Numbered from the stretch's first letter, positions 37,821-47,992 are shown. The stretch is DNA of 64,000 bases from Cyanobium sp. NIES-981 (GCA_945896675.1 CAMDEM010000004.1:1-64000); one strand, 5' to 3'. A program made the numbers and translations. The notes: generated from the sequence alone by a model not told the origin.

Positions 37821-39185
37821 ATGGCCAAATTCGATGCCCACCTGAAGTGCTCGTTCTGCGGCAAGTCGCAGGAACAGGTGCGCAAGCTGATTGCCGGGCC
37901 AGGCGTCTACATCTGCGATGAGTGCATTGATCTCTGCAACGAGATCCTGGATGAGGAGCTGGTCGACGGCCAATCCAGCCCAGCCCCTGGCCGCAGTGGC
38001 GCCGAGACCAGCCGCAGCAAGGCCCCAACCAAGAAAGTTTCCAAGCCAGCGCCCACCCTGGCCGAGGTGCCCAAGCCCCACACCATCAAGGCCTTCCTCG
38101 ATCGCCAGGTGGTGGGCCAGGACACGGCCAAGAAAAACCTCTCGGTGGCGGTCTACAACCACTACAAACGGCTGGCCTGGCAAGGCGATGGCAAGGGTGA
38201 AACCGACCAAACCGCCACGCGGCTCCACAAGTCGAACATCCTGCTCATCGGCCCCACCGGCTGCGGCAAAACCCTGCTGGCCCAGACCCTGGCCGAAATG
38301 CTCGACGTGCCCTTCGCCGTCGCCGATGCCACCAGCCTCACCGAGGCCGGCTACGTGGGCGAAGACGTGGAAAACATCCTGTTGCGGCTGCTGCAAAAGG
38401 CGGATATGGATGTGGAGCAGGCCCAGCGCGGCATCATCTACATCGACGAAATCGACAAAATCGCCCGCAAGAGCGAGAACCCCTCAATCACCCGGGATGT
38501 TTCCGGAGAGGGGGTGCAGCAGGCCCTGCTGAAGATGCTGGAGGGCACCGTGGCCAACGTGCCCCCCCAGGGCGGTCGCAAGCACCCCTATCAAGACTGC
38601 ATCCAAATCGACACCAGCCAGATCCTGTTCATCTGTGGTGGCGCCTTTGTGGGCCTCGAAGATGTGGTGCAAAAGCGGATGGGCCGCAATGCCATTGGCT
38701 TCATCAGCGCCGATGGCTCCAACCGCCCCCGCACCAGCAAAGACCGCCATGCGGCCGAGGTGCTGCGGCACATGCAGCCCGAAGACCTGGTGCGCTACGG
38801 CCTGATTCCCGAATTCATTGGCCGGCTGCCCGTGAGCGCCGTGCTCGAACCCCTCGACACCCAAGCCCTCGAAGCCATCCTCACCGAGCCCCGCGACGCC
38901 CTGGTGAAGCAGTTCCAAACCCTGCTCAGCATGGACAACGTGCGCCTGGACTTCGAACCCGGGGCCGTCGAAGCAATCGCCATTGAGGCCTTCCGGCGCA
39001 AAACCGGCGCCCGGGCCCTGCGGGGCATTGTCGAAGAGCTGATGCTCGATTTGATGTACGACCTGCCGTCCCGCAGTGACGTGAAGGCCTTCACCATCAC
39101 CCGCGAGCTGGTGGAGGCGCGCAGCAAAGCCCAGGTGCTGGCCCATCCCAGCGTGCTGGAGCGGGAACAGCAGGAATCGGCCTAG
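37821..39185 (+). CDS. clpX: ATP-dependent Clp protease ATPase subunit ClpX
   Basis: ClpX unfolds substrates and feeds them to ClpP. The 454-residue protein has the zinc-binding domain with C10, C13, C32 and C35 ([35 protein letters not shown]), a Pro/Ser-rich linker, and the AAA+ module. Walker A is [20 protein letters not shown], Walker [21 protein letters not shown], with the pore loop near [20 protein letters not shown] and sensor/ClpP-contact regions [12 protein letters not shown] and [16 protein letters not shown]. Length is normal. Confidence 0.97.
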   Translation: MAKFDAHLKCSFCGKSQEQVRKLIAGPGVYICDECIDLCNEILDEELVDGQSSPAPGRSGAETSRSKAPTKKVSKPAPTLAEVPKPHTIKAFLDRQVVGQDTAKKNLSVAVYNHYKRLAWQGDGKGETDQTATRLHKSNILLIGPTGCGKTLLAQTLAEMLDVPFAVADATSLTEAGYVGEDVENILLRLLQKADMDVEQAQRGIIYIDEIDKIARKSENPSITRDVSGEGVQQALLKMLEGTVANVPPQGGRKHPYQDCIQIDTSQILFICGGAFVGLEDVVQKRMGRNAIGFISADGSNRPRTSKDRHAAEVLRHMQPEDLVRYGLIPEFIGRLPVSAVLEPLDTQALEAILTEPRDALVKQFQTLLSMDNVRLDFEPGAVEAIAIEAFRRKTGARALRGIVEELMLDLMYDLPSRSDVKAFTITRELVEARSKAQVLAHPSVLEREQQESA

Positions 39186-39221
39186 CCGCCGTAATCTCAG
39201 GCTTCCGCCGCCCGGCCCCCC

Positions 39222-41030
39222 ACGGCGTACCAACCCCTCCACCACAAATACCGGCCCCAGCGGTTCAACCAGCTGGTGGGTCAGGAGGCGATTGCCGCCA
39301 CCCTGGGCAATGCCCTGCTGCAAAACCGGATTGCCCCGGCCTATCTGTTCAGTGGCCCCCGCGGCACCGGCAAAACCTCGAGCGCCAGGATCCTGGCCCG
39401 CTCGCTCAACTGCATCGGATCCGAGGGACCCACCCCTGAGCCCTGCGGCAGCTGTGAACTCTGCACGTCGATTGCGGCCGGCAATGCCCTCGATGTGATC
39501 GAAATCGACGCCGCCTCCAACACGGGCGTCGACAACATCCGCGAACTGATCGAGCGCTCCCGGTTTGCGCCCGTTCAGGCCCGCTGGAAGGTGTACGTGA
39601 TCGACGAGTGCCACATGCTCTCGACCGCTGCCTTCAACGCCCTGCTCAAAACCCTGGAAGAGCCGCCGCCGCGGGTGGTGTTTGTGCTGGCCACCACCGA
39701 TCCCCAGCGGGTTCTGCCCACCATCTTGAGTCGCTGCCAGCGCTTCGACTTCCGGCGCATCCCCCTGCAAGCCCTCGAGCAGCACCTGGTTTGGATCGCC
39801 GACCAGGAGCAGATCGGCATCACCCCAGAGGCCCTGCATGTGGTGGCCCAACGGGCCCAAGGCGGCCTGCGGGACGCCGAAAGCCTGCTCGACCAACTCA
39901 GCCTGCTGCCAGCGCCCATCGAAGCCTCAGCGGTGTGGGAGCTGCTCGGCGCCGTACCGGAGCAGGAGTTGCTGGGGTTGGCGGCTGCCTTAGCCACCAG
40001 CGAACCCCTGGCCCTGCTCGAGGCCTGCCGCAACCTGCTGGAGCGGGGCCGGGAGCCCACCGCCGTGCTCCAGGGTCTGGCCAGTCTGTTGCGGGATCTG
40101 GTGTTGGCCGGCACCGCCCCCGATCGCCTCGAGCTCACCAGCTTCTCCCCCCAATTCCGGCCCCAACTACCAGAACTGGCCCGCAGCATCGGCAAAGCGA
40201 AGTTGCTGCTCTGGCAAGCCCAGCTCAAAGGCAGCGAGCAGCAACTGCGCCACAGTGTCAATCCCCGGCTGTGGCTGGAGGTCCTGCTGCTGGGCCTCCT
40301 GGCAGAGACCCAACTCCAGGCCGCACCCGCTGCTGCGCCTGCCCAAGCCGTTGCGGCCCCACAACCAACAACAAGAGCCCAACCAGCCGCCGCCCAGTCA
40401 GTCGTTACCCAACCAGTCGTTGCGCAGGCCGTAGCCACCCAAGCCGTGCAAAGCGCAGGTGGGCAGAGAGGAGCCTCGGCGCCTGCGCCTGCTGTCCACG
40501 CCAGCCCTGAAGCAACCCCCGAAGCCAGCCCAGAAGCCACCCTCGAAACCATCGCTGGAGCCAAGGGCGAAACCAACCTGGGCGAATTGTGGCAACAAAT
40601 CCTGGCCGGCCTGGAACTGCCCTCTACCCGCATGCTGCTCTCCCAGCAGGCCCAACTGGTGCGGCTCGATAAGCGGCGGGCGGTGGTCACCGTGGCGGGC
40701 AACTGGATGGCCATGGTGCAAAGCCGGCTGCCCCTACTGGAAAAGGCCATGGCCTCGGCCCTAGGTAGTCCCCGCCAGCTGGTGCTGGAAGGTGGCGGCG
40801 AGATGCCGGCCCAGCCGCCCAAGGCCCCGGCGCCAGCTCCAACCCCAGCCCCTCCATCTTCAGCCCCAGTTCCAGCTCCGGCTCAAGCACCTGCACCGAC
40901 ATCCATCGCTAGCCGTGGGCCCGCCAGTGCCCTTGCCAGTTCCGCCCCCCTCGATGAGAAGGCCAAGCGGCTGGCAGATTTTTTCAACGGCGAGGTCATT
41001 GAGATGGATGATCCAATCAACGCGACCTAA
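39222..41030 (+). CDS. dnaX: DNA polymerase III subunit tau/gamma, with non-canonical start
   Basis: DnaX is the clamp-loader motor ATPase. The conserved family N-terminus AYQPLHHKYRPQRFNQLVGQ is encoded from 39225, but no ATG, GTG or TTG occurs in frame between the stop at 39192 and GTG 39276. ACG at 39222 is the likeliest start; starting at 39276 would remove about 18 conserved residues. Motifs are Walker A YLFSGPRGTGKTSSARILAR, zinc-module cysteines (CGSCELC), DEAD-like VYVIDECHMLSTAAFNALLK, and the SRC motif in ILSRCQRFDFRRIP. After residue 360 the protein is Ala/Pro/Gln-rich, with a tau-like domain GELWQQILAGLELPSTRMLL. No intein is present. Confidence 0.9.
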   Translation, partial: TAYQPLHHKYRPQRFNQLVGQEAIAATLGNALLQNRIAPAYLFSGPRGTGKTSSARILARSLNCIGSEGPTPEPCGSCELCTSIAAGNALDVIEIDAASNTGVDNIRELIERSRFAPVQARWKVYVIDECHMLSTAAFNALLKTLEEPPPRVVFVLATTDPQRVLPTILSRCQRFDFRRIPLQALEQHLVWIADQEQIGITPEALHVVAQRAQGGLRDAESLLDQLSLLPAPIEASAVWELLGAVPEQELLGLAAALATSEPLALLEACRNLLERGREPTAVLQGLASLLRDLVLAGTAPDRLELTSFSPQFRPQLPELARSIGKAKLLLWQAQLKGSEQQLRHSVNPRLWLEVLLLGLLAETQLQAAPAAAPAQAVAAPQPTTRAQPAAAQSVVTQPVVAQAVATQAVQSAGGQRGASAPAPAVHASPEATPEASPEATLETIAGAKGETNLGELWQQILAGLELPSTRMLLSQQAQLVRLDKRRAVVTVAGNWMAMVQSRLPLLEKAMASALGSPRQLVLEGGGEMPAQPPKAPAPAPTPAPPSSAPVPAPAQAPAPTSIASRGPASALASSAPLDEKAKRLADFFNGEVIEMDDPINAT

Positions 41031-41109
41031 CCAACAGAGCCCAATCAACTCTGCCAAGAGCAAATAACACAACCCATTCAGGTTGCAAGCCCAAAGCTCA
41101 ACAAATACA

Positions 41110-42144
41110 CTAGAGGCGAGCCTGGATATCAGAAAAAGCAGAATAATAGGCTTTTAATATATTTTCAAGTCTAAACTCTCGAGCAAGCTTACGCATGGAC
41201 TCATGCGCTCCTCGCACAATTTCAGCATCAACAGATCCCAGGGCGAAATCAATAACCGCCGAAACATCTGCAAAGGAATTACTTGGAGCAAGGTATGGGT
41301 AATCAGCTCCCACCCAGGAAATAAATTCTGCATCTTCAGCCGTACTGATTGCCAAAGCCCCAGAAAGAGCAGCAATAACGGCTTTAGTTGGCGGCTTAAA
41401 TCTTTTAGCCCTGGAAACCGCAGGTCGAGCTATATAATGGAAAGAACTCAGAGAAGCCTGCTTAAACCATGGAATTTCATAGGCAAGGCGATTAAACTTA
41501 GCGGGTAAATATATCTTTTCAACCAAGTCAAGGCAGTCACCATAAAGCTCTTCTTTTGGATTACCAATATAGACGCAAGCAATGGTTTTCTCTTGTGGCG
41601 AAACCCTGGACTGAAACAAACGCAGGTCATGGGCATGGGGAACTAAAAAAGCTCTTTGACCTGACTGAACACGACATCCATACTCAGTTTTACTGGAACA
41701 GAAAAAGGCGTCAGCCGAGGCCTCCAATTCTGGCAAAATCTCTCCGTCGATACAGTCATAGACAATAAAATTTCCACCCTCTTTAAACCCATTAACCTGC
41801 TCAGCAGACAGCCGCTCTAGCGAAGCCTTGGAAAGCAAAATAATAGATTTTTTTAGACGCATCGAAAATAATTTTTGATGGGTGACTAGAGTTACATTCA
41901 TCACAGGGTTCGCCAAGCTTAAAGCTGCTGCCATCTGCTCAATCCTTAAATACACAGATCCCAAACTCCTGTATCCACGAGGGTAAACAAAATAAACCTG
42001 GGACTTCAAGAGAATCCTCTCAGGCACCTCAAAAGTTCCATTGAGGTGTCTGAGGATTAGCGGATCGAAAAAAGATGTCGAGCCAGACCTGCCAATCAAA
42101 TAGTCACAGGGCTTTGCAAATCTATATGCGGGACAAAGCTTCAT
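41110..42144 (-). CDS. AT-rich glycosyltransferase-like protein
   Basis: The 344-residue protein is markedly richer in A and T than all its neighbours, with codons such as AAA, ATA and TTT used freely, a sign of transfer. Its layout suggests a GT-B glycosyltransferase: an N-terminal half with SLGSVYLRIEQMAAALSLAN and DAFFCSSKTEYG, a linker VPHAHDLRLFQSRV, and a C-terminal half with CVYIGNPKEELYGD, KPPTKAVIAALSGALAISTA, SWVGADYPYLAPSNSF and a last helix pair RLENILKAYYSAF. No signature residue proves the activity, so the call is by pattern. It follows the GT2 gene by 28 bases on the same strand. The gap to dnaX is AT-rich too. Confidence 0.6.
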   Translation of the reverse strand: MKLCPAYRFAKPCDYLIGRSGSTSFFDPLILRHLNGTFEVPERILLKSQVYFVYPRGYRSLGSVYLRIEQMAAALSLANPVMNVTLVTHQKLFSMRLKKSIILLSKASLERLSAEQVNGFKEGGNFIVYDCIDGEILPELEASADAFFCSSKTEYGCRVQSGQRAFLVPHAHDLRLFQSRVSPQEKTIACVYIGNPKEELYGDCLDLVEKIYLPAKFNRLAYEIPWFKQASLSSFHYIARPAVSRAKRFKPPTKAVIAALSGALAISTAEDAEFISWVGADYPYLAPSNSFADVSAVIDFALGSVDAEIVRGAHESMRKLAREFRLENILKAYYSAFSDIQARL

Positions 42145-42172
42145 CGAACTGAAAATCTGCAGGACAACGATC

Positions 42173-43537
42173 TTATTCGAGTGACAATTTATCTTCGGGC
42201 AACATCTCTTCCCCTAGATGCAAGGTTTTGGCCCACACCAGCCGCTTCGGCAGCAGGGCCATCCGGACGCTGGTCCAGGGAATCACCACAAACCAATGGG
42301 CGAGATAGACAATCCCCAGGGCCAACGACAGGGGATTCATCGCCGGCAGGGCCGGGCCTTCACTGGAACGGGTGCAGCCCGCAACGATAGAAATCCCTGA
42401 GAGAAGAAATACCACAACGGAAAGCGGCCAAATCGTAGGAAGGGTGGCTGTGATCAAAGCCCCCGCCAAGTCGGCCATGGCGACCATGGGCAGGGCGTAC
42501 TGGAGCAGAAAGAAGCAAAGCAGATCGAGCTTTTGCGACGCCTTGAGGCGGCCAAAAAATAACTGGGGCCCGTAATCAAAGAAGCGCTGCAACCCCCCCT
42601 CGGCCCAACGCTGGCGTTGGCGCCAAAGGGCCGCCAGGCCCAACACCGCTTCCTCCTGAACCGGGGGATTCCAGAGAACGCCGATGGGTTGCTGGTCGAT
42701 CAACAACCGAAAACTCAAATCCAGGTCATCGGTGACCGTGGCTTCATTGAACCCACCACAGCTGTGCAAAGCATCGAGGCGGAGCAATTGGCCATTGCCC
42801 CGCAGTTCCGCCACCCCTGCTGTGGCAAGCCGGCCCTGCTGGATCACCGCATCGAAAGCCATCTCCATGGCTTGCAACTTGGTGAGCCAATTCACCGAGG
42901 CATTCACCTCGGCTTTACGCAACTGCACTGCCGACCACCGGCCCGCTTCGGCATAGGGAATCAGCCGCTCCAGGGTGTCGCCCTGGAGATCGGCATCGGC
43001 GTCCAAGACGAGCATCCACCTGGCCTGCAGCTGCTGAAGCACCTCATTGAGGGCCCCGGATTTGCCCCCGCCAGCATCGGGGGCCCGCTTGAGCAAACGC
43101 AAAAAAGGAAACCGGTCTTGGAGATCCGCCAACACCTCAGGTGTGCGATCCGTGCTGCCGTCATCAACCACCCACAGCTTGAGCAGGCCTTCTGGGTAAC
43201 GCACCAGCGCCATCCGCTCCACCAGCCGACCAATCACCGCCTGTTCGTCCCGGGCGGCCACCACCACATCGACCGATGGCCAAGTCTCCAAACCCTGGGA
43301 GAGGTTGGATTCGGTGGCTTGCGATGGCTGCTTGGCGGAGCGCAGGACTGCCGCCAAAACCGTGCGAATGATGTACCCCCCCAGCAACAGCGCCACGGTG
43401 ATGGACGGGATCAGGCGGATCGAAGGATCAAGCCAGTGGGGGGCCATGCCGGCCCAACCGCAACCCACCACAAACAGGGCCGACTTACCGCGACGACGCT
43501 TGGGGGCGATCTCAGTGGCACTGCCGCCCGCAGCCAT
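42173..43537 (-). CDS. GT2 membrane glycosyltransferase, probable monoglucosyldiacylglycerol synthase
   Basis: A 454-residue processive-type GT2 enzyme. Two N-terminal hydrophobic segments are followed by the GT-A domain: SVDVVVAARDEQAVIGRLVE, LWVVDDGSTDRTPEVLADLQ, DxD in ARWMLVLDADADLQGDTLER, GELRGNGQ-like VAELRGNGQLLRLDALHSCG, the acceptor ED-type TVTDDLDLSFRLLIDQQP, and QRQRWAEGGLQRFFDY. Three or four C-terminal membrane helices follow. This pattern, notably RGNGQ and TDDLDL with RWAEGG, resembles cyanobacterial Sll1377, which makes monoglucosyldiacylglycerol, the precursor of galactolipids. The assignment rests on my memory of the family; a polysaccharide synthase is the alternative. Confidence 0.75.
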   Translation of the reverse strand: MAAGGSATEIAPKRRRGKSALFVVGCGWAGMAPHWLDPSIRLIPSITVALLLGGYIIRTVLAAVLRSAKQPSQATESNLSQGLETWPSVDVVVAARDEQAVIGRLVERMALVRYPEGLLKLWVVDDGSTDRTPEVLADLQDRFPFLRLLKRAPDAGGGKSGALNEVLQQLQARWMLVLDADADLQGDTLERLIPYAEAGRWSAVQLRKAEVNASVNWLTKLQAMEMAFDAVIQQGRLATAGVAELRGNGQLLRLDALHSCGGFNEATVTDDLDLSFRLLIDQQPIGVLWNPPVQEEAVLGLAALWRQRQRWAEGGLQRFFDYGPQLFFGRLKASQKLDLLCFFLLQYALPMVAMADLAGALITATLPTIWPLSVVVFLLSGISIVAGCTRSSEGPALPAMNPLSLALGIVYLAHWFVVIPWTSVRMALLPKRLVWAKTLHLGEEMLPEDKLSLE

Positions 43538-43580
43538 CGCCTTCTGTGAAGTGCTGTAACTCTAAAGCGAACGCCAAACA

Positions 43581-45194
43581 TCAGCGTCGCTCGGCCGGCG
43601 GCAGCGGCGGTTGCAAACCAGCCAGGGGTTGCAGGCTGGTGCCGGGGTAGTAGTGCTGAAGGATCTGCTGCAGCCCCCAACCCCGCTGGGCCAAGTCCAT
43701 CGCCCCCGCCTGGGAGAGTCCGGCGCCATGGCCAAAGCCGCCGCCTTCGAACAACCACTGCCCGGGAGCCACCTTCTGGACCACAAACAACGTGCTGGGC
43801 AGGGGGCGCAAGGCGCGCCGTATGGCATCGAGCTGGAGCACCACCTCGCCCCCTTGGCCCACGATCTTCAAAGCCAGCACCCGACCACTGGCACCCCGCC
43901 GCAGCACATCCACCTGTTGGGGCTCACCCACCTGGGGGGCCTGGGCCGCCGCAGCCTTGGCGATCTGGGCAGCATCGAGGCTGCGCGTCCAACGAAAACG
44001 GGGATGGGCGGCCCCGTAGGCCGCCCCGCCATGGGCCAGGAAGTCTTGAACCCCAGGGGCCCCGAGGGGCAATGGAAACCGACGGACTAAGGACTGGGGC
44101 CCCGAGCTGGGTGCGTCAATGGCCGGCTTGAGGTAGGGCAAGCCAGCGCCGCCCCAGGCCTCCCCAAAGCCGGCAGAAACTCCCCCATTGCTGGCGTGGT
44201 AAACGGCATGGATTGGCTGGCCAGCCCAGCTGAGCACCAGGGATTGGGTGGCGACCACGGCCCGCTTGACCGCCGCACCGGCCCCGCGGGGATCCCCATA
44301 AACCTGGCACTGGGTATCGGCGCACAGGTGATAGCCGTCCACCGCAAAACGCCCCTGGTTGCGCAGCGCCCAGGTGCGCGCCAGCACGGCCTGGGCCTCC
44401 AGGGCCGCAGCCGGAGCCCCCGCGCCGATTTCGTGGAGCACCACCCCCAGCAAGTAGCGCTCCAAGGGCACCTGCTCCACCAGGCTCCAACTGCCATAGG
44501 CATCCCCCTGCAGCCGGAAGGGGCCGGCATAAACCCCGCCCTTCCAGCGCAAACCACCGGGCGCATCAAGTTGCAGAGGGCCCTCCAGCACCGCGCTTGC
44601 GCTGGCATCTCCCCCCCCGGCACCAGGGGGTGAAGCCAGCACCAAAACCTGGCGTTGCCGCTGCAGCTGCTGCCAAAGGCGCGGCTTGCCCGCGGCGGGG
44701 GCCGGAGAACCCAAGGGCGCCCACACCTCCCACTCACCTGGATGGGCCACAACCGCCCGGGCACCCTGCTGACGCCAGCTGTGGGCAGCGGTTTCAGCGG
44801 TCTCAAAACTGGCAAACGGCCCGAGCACCTGGCGGCTGATTTGCAGCGGCTCTGGCAGCGGCAGCATCTGCCAACCCAGCACCAGGCCCGGCGCCGAAAT
44901 CCGGCGGCCGGTGCCCGTGACCAGGGTGAGATTGCCCTTGGCACTGGTCAACCGCAGGGGCTCCGGCGGGCGCAGGTGGGCCGCCAGGGCCACCCACAAC
45001 ACGGGGTCTTGGGGCTTAACTCCAGGGGCCATGGGCACCGACCAATGCAGGCTCGAGCCCTGCGGCTGGGCAGGGGCTTGGGGGGCTGGGGGCTCAGCGC
45101 GGCAACCACCGGCCACGAGCAAACTCCCCAGCCAAATCCCGGCCGGCAAGAGCGATCTACGCCCCCAGGAGCGCCCCAAAACCATCAGCTTCAT
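43581..45194 (-). CDS. SpoIID/LytB-domain lipoprotein
   Basis: A 537-residue exported protein. The N-terminus ([20 protein letters not shown]) is a signal with a lipobox-like LVAGGC, so it is probably a lipoprotein. An SPOR-like stretch follows ([20 protein letters not shown]). The SpoIID domain covers about residues 230-530: [79 protein letters not shown] and [20 protein letters not shown]. SpoIID proteins are lytic transglycosylases acting on denuded peptidoglycan; the substrate here is inferred. It is divergent from rpmI. Confidence 0.87.
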   Translation of the reverse strand: MKLMVLGRSWGRRSLLPAGIWLGSLLVAGGCRAEPPAPQAPAQPQGSSLHWSVPMAPGVKPQDPVLWVALAAHLRPPEPLRLTSAKGNLTLVTGTGRRISAPGLVLGWQMLPLPEPLQISRQVLGPFASFETAETAAHSWRQQGARAVVAHPGEWEVWAPLGSPAPAAGKPRLWQQLQRQRQVLVLASPPGAGGGDASASAVLEGPLQLDAPGGLRWKGGVYAGPFRLQGDAYGSWSLVEQVPLERYLLGVVLHEIGAGAPAAALEAQAVLARTWALRNQGRFAVDGYHLCADTQCQVYGDPRGAGAAVKRAVVATQSLVLSWAGQPIHAVYHASNGGVSAGFGEAWGGAGLPYLKPAIDAPSSGPQSLVRRFPLPLGAPGVQDFLAHGGAAYGAAHPRFRWTRSLDAAQIAKAAAAQAPQVGEPQQVDVLRRGASGRVLALKIVGQGGEVVLQLDAIRRALRPLPSTLFVVQKVAPGQWLFEGGGFGHGAGLSQAGAMDLAQRGWGLQQILQHYYPGTSLQPLAGLQPPLPPAERR

Positions 45195-45259
45195 GGCACG
45201 GTGTTGGAAGAAGGGACTCTCACGTCGTACTCTGCTTGTTTGTGCCCGCGTTAGGAGAC

Positions 45260-45457
45260 ATGCCGAAGCTCAAGACCCGCAAAGCAGCCGCCAAGCGGTT
45301 CAAAGCGACCGGTACTGGCAAATTTCTGCGTCGTCGCGCTTTCCGCAGTCACCTGCTCGACCACAAGAGCCCCAAGCGCAAGCGCTATCTGGGCACCATG
45401 GCCGTTGTGGATGAGCGCGATGCGGACAACGTGAAAGCCATGCTCCCCTACGCCTAA
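45260..45457 (+). CDS. rpmI: 50S ribosomal protein L35
   Basis: L35 is a small basic protein of the large subunit. The 65-residue product starts [20 protein letters not shown] and ends [18 protein letters not shown]; the basic core [16 protein letters not shown] is typical. ATG 45260 has AGGAG four bases upstream. rplT follows 32 bases later, the standard pairing. Confidence 0.98.
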   Translation: MPKLKTRKAAAKRFKATGTGKFLRRRAFRSHLLDHKSPKRKRYLGTMAVVDERDADNVKAMLPYA

Positions 45458-45489
45458 ACCAAGTTTTCCCTACCCACTGATTCCCTGCC

Positions 45490-45837
45490 ATGGCTCGCGT
45501 TAAGAGGGGCAACGTTGCCCGTAAACGCCGTAACAAGGTCCTTCGTCTCGCCCGGGGTTTCCGGGGTGGCAACGGCTCCCTCTTCCGGACCGCCAACCAG
45601 CGGGTGATGAAGGCGCTTTGCAATGCCTACCGCGACCGTCGTCGTCGGAAGCGCGATTTCCGCCGCCTCTGGATTGCCCGTATCAACGCCGCCGCCCGCA
45701 TCAATGGGGTGAGCTACAGCCGCCTGATGGGTGGTCTGAAGAAGGTTGATGTGCGCATCAATCGCAAGATGCTGGCCCAACTGGCCATGGTGGATCCCTC
45801 CAGCTTCACCAGCGTTGTGGGTGCGGCGAAAAGCTGA
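45490..45837 (+). CDS. rplT: 50S ribosomal protein L20
   Basis: L20 is an early assembly protein of the 50S subunit. The 115-residue protein starts [20 protein letters not shown], then [40 protein letters not shown] and [20 protein letters not shown], all highly conserved. In many bacteria L20 represses its own operon through the leader, but infC is not linked here (it lies at 5.7 kb). Confidence 0.98.
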   Translation: MARVKRGNVARKRRNKVLRLARGFRGGNGSLFRTANQRVMKALCNAYRDRRRRKRDFRRLWIARINAAARINGVSYSRLMGGLKKVDVRINRKMLAQLAMVDPSSFTSVVGAAKS

Positions 45838-45872
45838 TCCACCCCACTGATTTCAACTGGTCATAGGGCCCC

Positions 45873-46415
45873 TTGGACGCACTCCTTCCCCAGGCCTATC
45901 TGATTGGTCTTGTTGTTCTGCTGGGTGCCGCCGCCGTGGTGGTAGCCCGGCAAATTTGGCGGGTGCGCGGTGACGAAGTCACCCTCGCCAAGTTGGAACG
46001 CAACGACGCAGCCCAGCCCACGGACGCGGCCGCCCTCTATGAGTTGGCCTGCGTTCAACTGCGCAAGCGGCTCTACGGCCAGGCTGCAGAAAACCTGAAA
46101 CTGGCCATCAAGCGAGCTGATGCCCAGCAGGAGCCCTCGGAAGCCCGGGCCCTGATCGAAAACGCCCTGGGCTTCTCCCTGGCTGCCCAGAACAACTACA
46201 AAACGGCCATCCGGCACTACCGCCTAGCCCTCCAGGCCAAGCCCGACTATCCGGTGGCGCTCAACAACCTGGCCTTTGCCCTCGAAAAGCAACTCAAACC
46301 CGACGAGGCCAAGGAGGCCTACGACAAGGTGCTCGTGCTTGATCCCACCAATAAAACAGCCCGCAAGCGGCTGAAATTGCTGGGACGTCAATCTGGGTTC
46401 AACACGGTGGCCTGA
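45873..46415 (+). CDS. ycf37: Ycf37-like TPR protein
   Basis: A 180-residue protein with an N-terminal membrane helix (LIGLVVLLGAAAVVVARQIW) followed by tetratricopeptide repeats: AALYELACVQLRKRLYGQAA, ARALIENALGFSLAAQNNYK, HYRLALQAKPDYPVALNNLA and YDKVLVLDPTNKTARKRLKL. This layout fits Ycf37, a thylakoid factor for photosystem I assembly or stability. The start is TTG 45873. It follows rplT by 35 bases. A generic TPR protein is the alternative. Confidence 0.8.
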   Translation: MDALLPQAYLIGLVVLLGAAAVVVARQIWRVRGDEVTLAKLERNDAAQPTDAAALYELACVQLRKRLYGQAAENLKLAIKRADAQQEPSEARALIENALGFSLAAQNNYKTAIRHYRLALQAKPDYPVALNNLAFALEKQLKPDEAKEAYDKVLVLDPTNKTARKRLKLLGRQSGFNTVA

Positions 46416-46430
46416 GGGCCAGAGCTACGG

Positions 46431-47108
46431 CTACCAGAGTCCCCGCACGGGCACGGCCTTCCCTATGCCCTGCGCAGACCCCAGGGGCCGGGAGCCCATC
46501 GGCGCGAGGGCCAGCCTGCCACCCATGTCGGTCAGGCGGTCGGCACTCCAACCACTCAAGGCAATGCCTTGCAGGCCCTGGAATCGTCCGCCCGCATTCA
46601 AGCCACCACCAAGTTTGGCGCCCAGGGGAATCAAATCGAGCTGGTCGGATTGGGCATTGAGGTTGCCCTGCACCGGCGTCTTCTGACCAGCAATGGTCAT
46701 CTCACCCTGCAGGGTCACCATGGCGCCCACCGGGGTCACGGCGGCAAAGGTGAGCTCAACCGGCACCGGAGCACTCCCCCCAAACGCTTGATAGGTGCCG
46801 CTCCATTGGCGGGGCAGTTCCCTGGCAATCACCTGGGCCCTGGCTGAGGGATCAAAGGTTTGGACAGGCCCCATTTCCGTATCGGTGGCCTGATCCAGGC
46901 GCTGGGCCGATCCGGCGGTGGGCGCCTGGAAAGGCACAAACGAAGAGCCCGGCAGGGGCACGGCGGTCGGCACCCCACCAGGGGTGGCAGCCAACACCAA
47001 TCCGGGAGCTAACAATCCAGCCGACATGGCGCTGGAAACCAGCCATCTGGACATCGGCCCGGACATCGGCGAAGGCATGGACACAGGAAGCGGCGCTGGA
47101 GTCGGCAC
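46431..47108 (-). CDS. Secreted hypothetical protein
   Basis: A 225-residue protein of unknown function. An N-terminal signal peptide is seen ([20 protein letters not shown], likely cut after LAATPGG or nearby). The mature part is rich in Gly, Pro and small residues with beta-strand patterns: [60 protein letters not shown]. It has no Cys after the signal, so it is not a lipoprotein. Several in-frame ATGs (47108, 47078, 47066, 47054) make the start uncertain; 47054 gives the best signal peptide. It is divergent from thiG. Confidence 0.65.
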   Translation of the reverse strand: MPTPAPLPVSMPSPMSGPMSRWLVSSAMSAGLLAPGLVLAATPGGVPTAVPLPGSSFVPFQAPTAGSAQRLDQATDTEMGPVQTFDPSARAQVIARELPRQWSGTYQAFGGSAPVPVELTFAAVTPVGAMVTLQGEMTIAGQKTPVQGNLNAQSDQLDLIPLGAKLGGGLNAGGRFQGLQGIALSGWSADRLTDMGGRLALAPMGSRPLGSAQGIGKAVPVRGLW

Positions 47109-47167
47109 GACAGAGGGATCGGGCTAATGAGAGGCTAGTCGGAAGCAATGACGACGACTGGTTTCCC

Positions 47168-47992
47168 GTGTCAGACAATCCGCTTCAGGATTCCGCGAAG
47201 CCCGATCCCCTGGTGATTGGGGGCCGCAGCTTTCTAAGTCGACTGATGACTGGCACGGGGAAATACCCCAGCATCGCCTGCATGCAAGCCAGCCTGGCCT
47301 CCAGTGGCTGCGAGATCGTCACGGTGGCCGTGCGCCGCGTACAAAGCCAGGCAGCGGGCCATGAAGGCCTCATGGAAGCCATCGACTGGCAACGCATTTG
47401 GATGCTGCCCAACACAGCTGGCTGTGCCACCGCCGAAGAAGCCATCCGGGTGGCCCGCCTGGGCCGGGAGCTGGCCAAGTTGGCCGGCCAGGAAGACAAC
47501 ACCTTCGTGAAGCTGGAGGTGATTCCCGACAGCAGACACCTGTTGCCGGATCCCATTGGCACCCTCAAAGCCGCTGAACAGCTGGTGAAAGAGGGCTTCA
47601 CGGTGCTCCCCTACATCAATGCCGATCCCCTCCTGGCCAAGCACCTGGAGGATGCCGGCTGCGCCACGGTGATGCCCCTGGGTTCACCCATCGGCTCAGG
47701 CCAGGGCATTCGCAACGCCGCCAACATCGCCCTCATCATTGAAAACGCCCGGGTTCCGGTGGTGGTGGATGCGGGGATTGGGGTTCCAAGCGAAGCCGCC
47801 CAGGCCATGGAGATGGGGGCCGATGCCCTGTTGATCAACAGTGCCATCGCCCTGGCCGGCAATCCCCAAGCCATGGCCAGGGCCATGGCCCTGGCCGCCG
47901 ATGCGGGCCGCACGGCCTTCCACGCCGGTCGGCTGCCCATCCGCGCCCAAGCCAGCCCCAGCTCGCCCACAAGCGGCCGGATCGGCACTTAG
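47168..47992 (+). CDS. thiG: Thiazole synthase
   Basis: ThiG forms the thiazole phosphate of thiamine from deoxyxylulose phosphate, dehydroglycine and ThiS thiocarboxylate. The 274-residue TIM barrel has [20 protein letters not shown], the Schiff-base Lys in [56 protein letters not shown] and [20 protein letters not shown]. The start is GTG 47168. No TPP riboswitch is recognisable in its short leader. The gap of 178 bases to sqdB holds no gene I can support; it contains the palindrome CCAGGGCCCTGG. Confidence 0.95.
   Translation: MSDNPLQDSAKPDPLVIGGRSFLSRLMTGTGKYPSIACMQASLASSGCEIVTVAVRRVQSQAAGHEGLMEAIDWQRIWMLPNTAGCATAEEAIRVARLGRELAKLAGQEDNTFVKLEVIPDSRHLLPDPIGTLKAAEQLVKEGFTVLPYINADPLLAKHLEDAGCATVMPLGSPIGSGQGIRNAANIALIIENARVPVVVDAGIGVPSEAAQAMEMGADALLINSAIALAGNPQAMARAMALAADAGRTAFHAGRLPIRAQASPSSPTSGRIGT

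Noticed and set aside
39276-41030. Intein or programmed frameshift in dnaX
   Set aside because: The ATPase domain is continuous and no slippery A-rich heptamer was seen near the domain III/IV border.
47109-47167. TPP riboswitch before thiG
   Set aside because: The leader is too short and lacks the conserved CUGAGA-type core.
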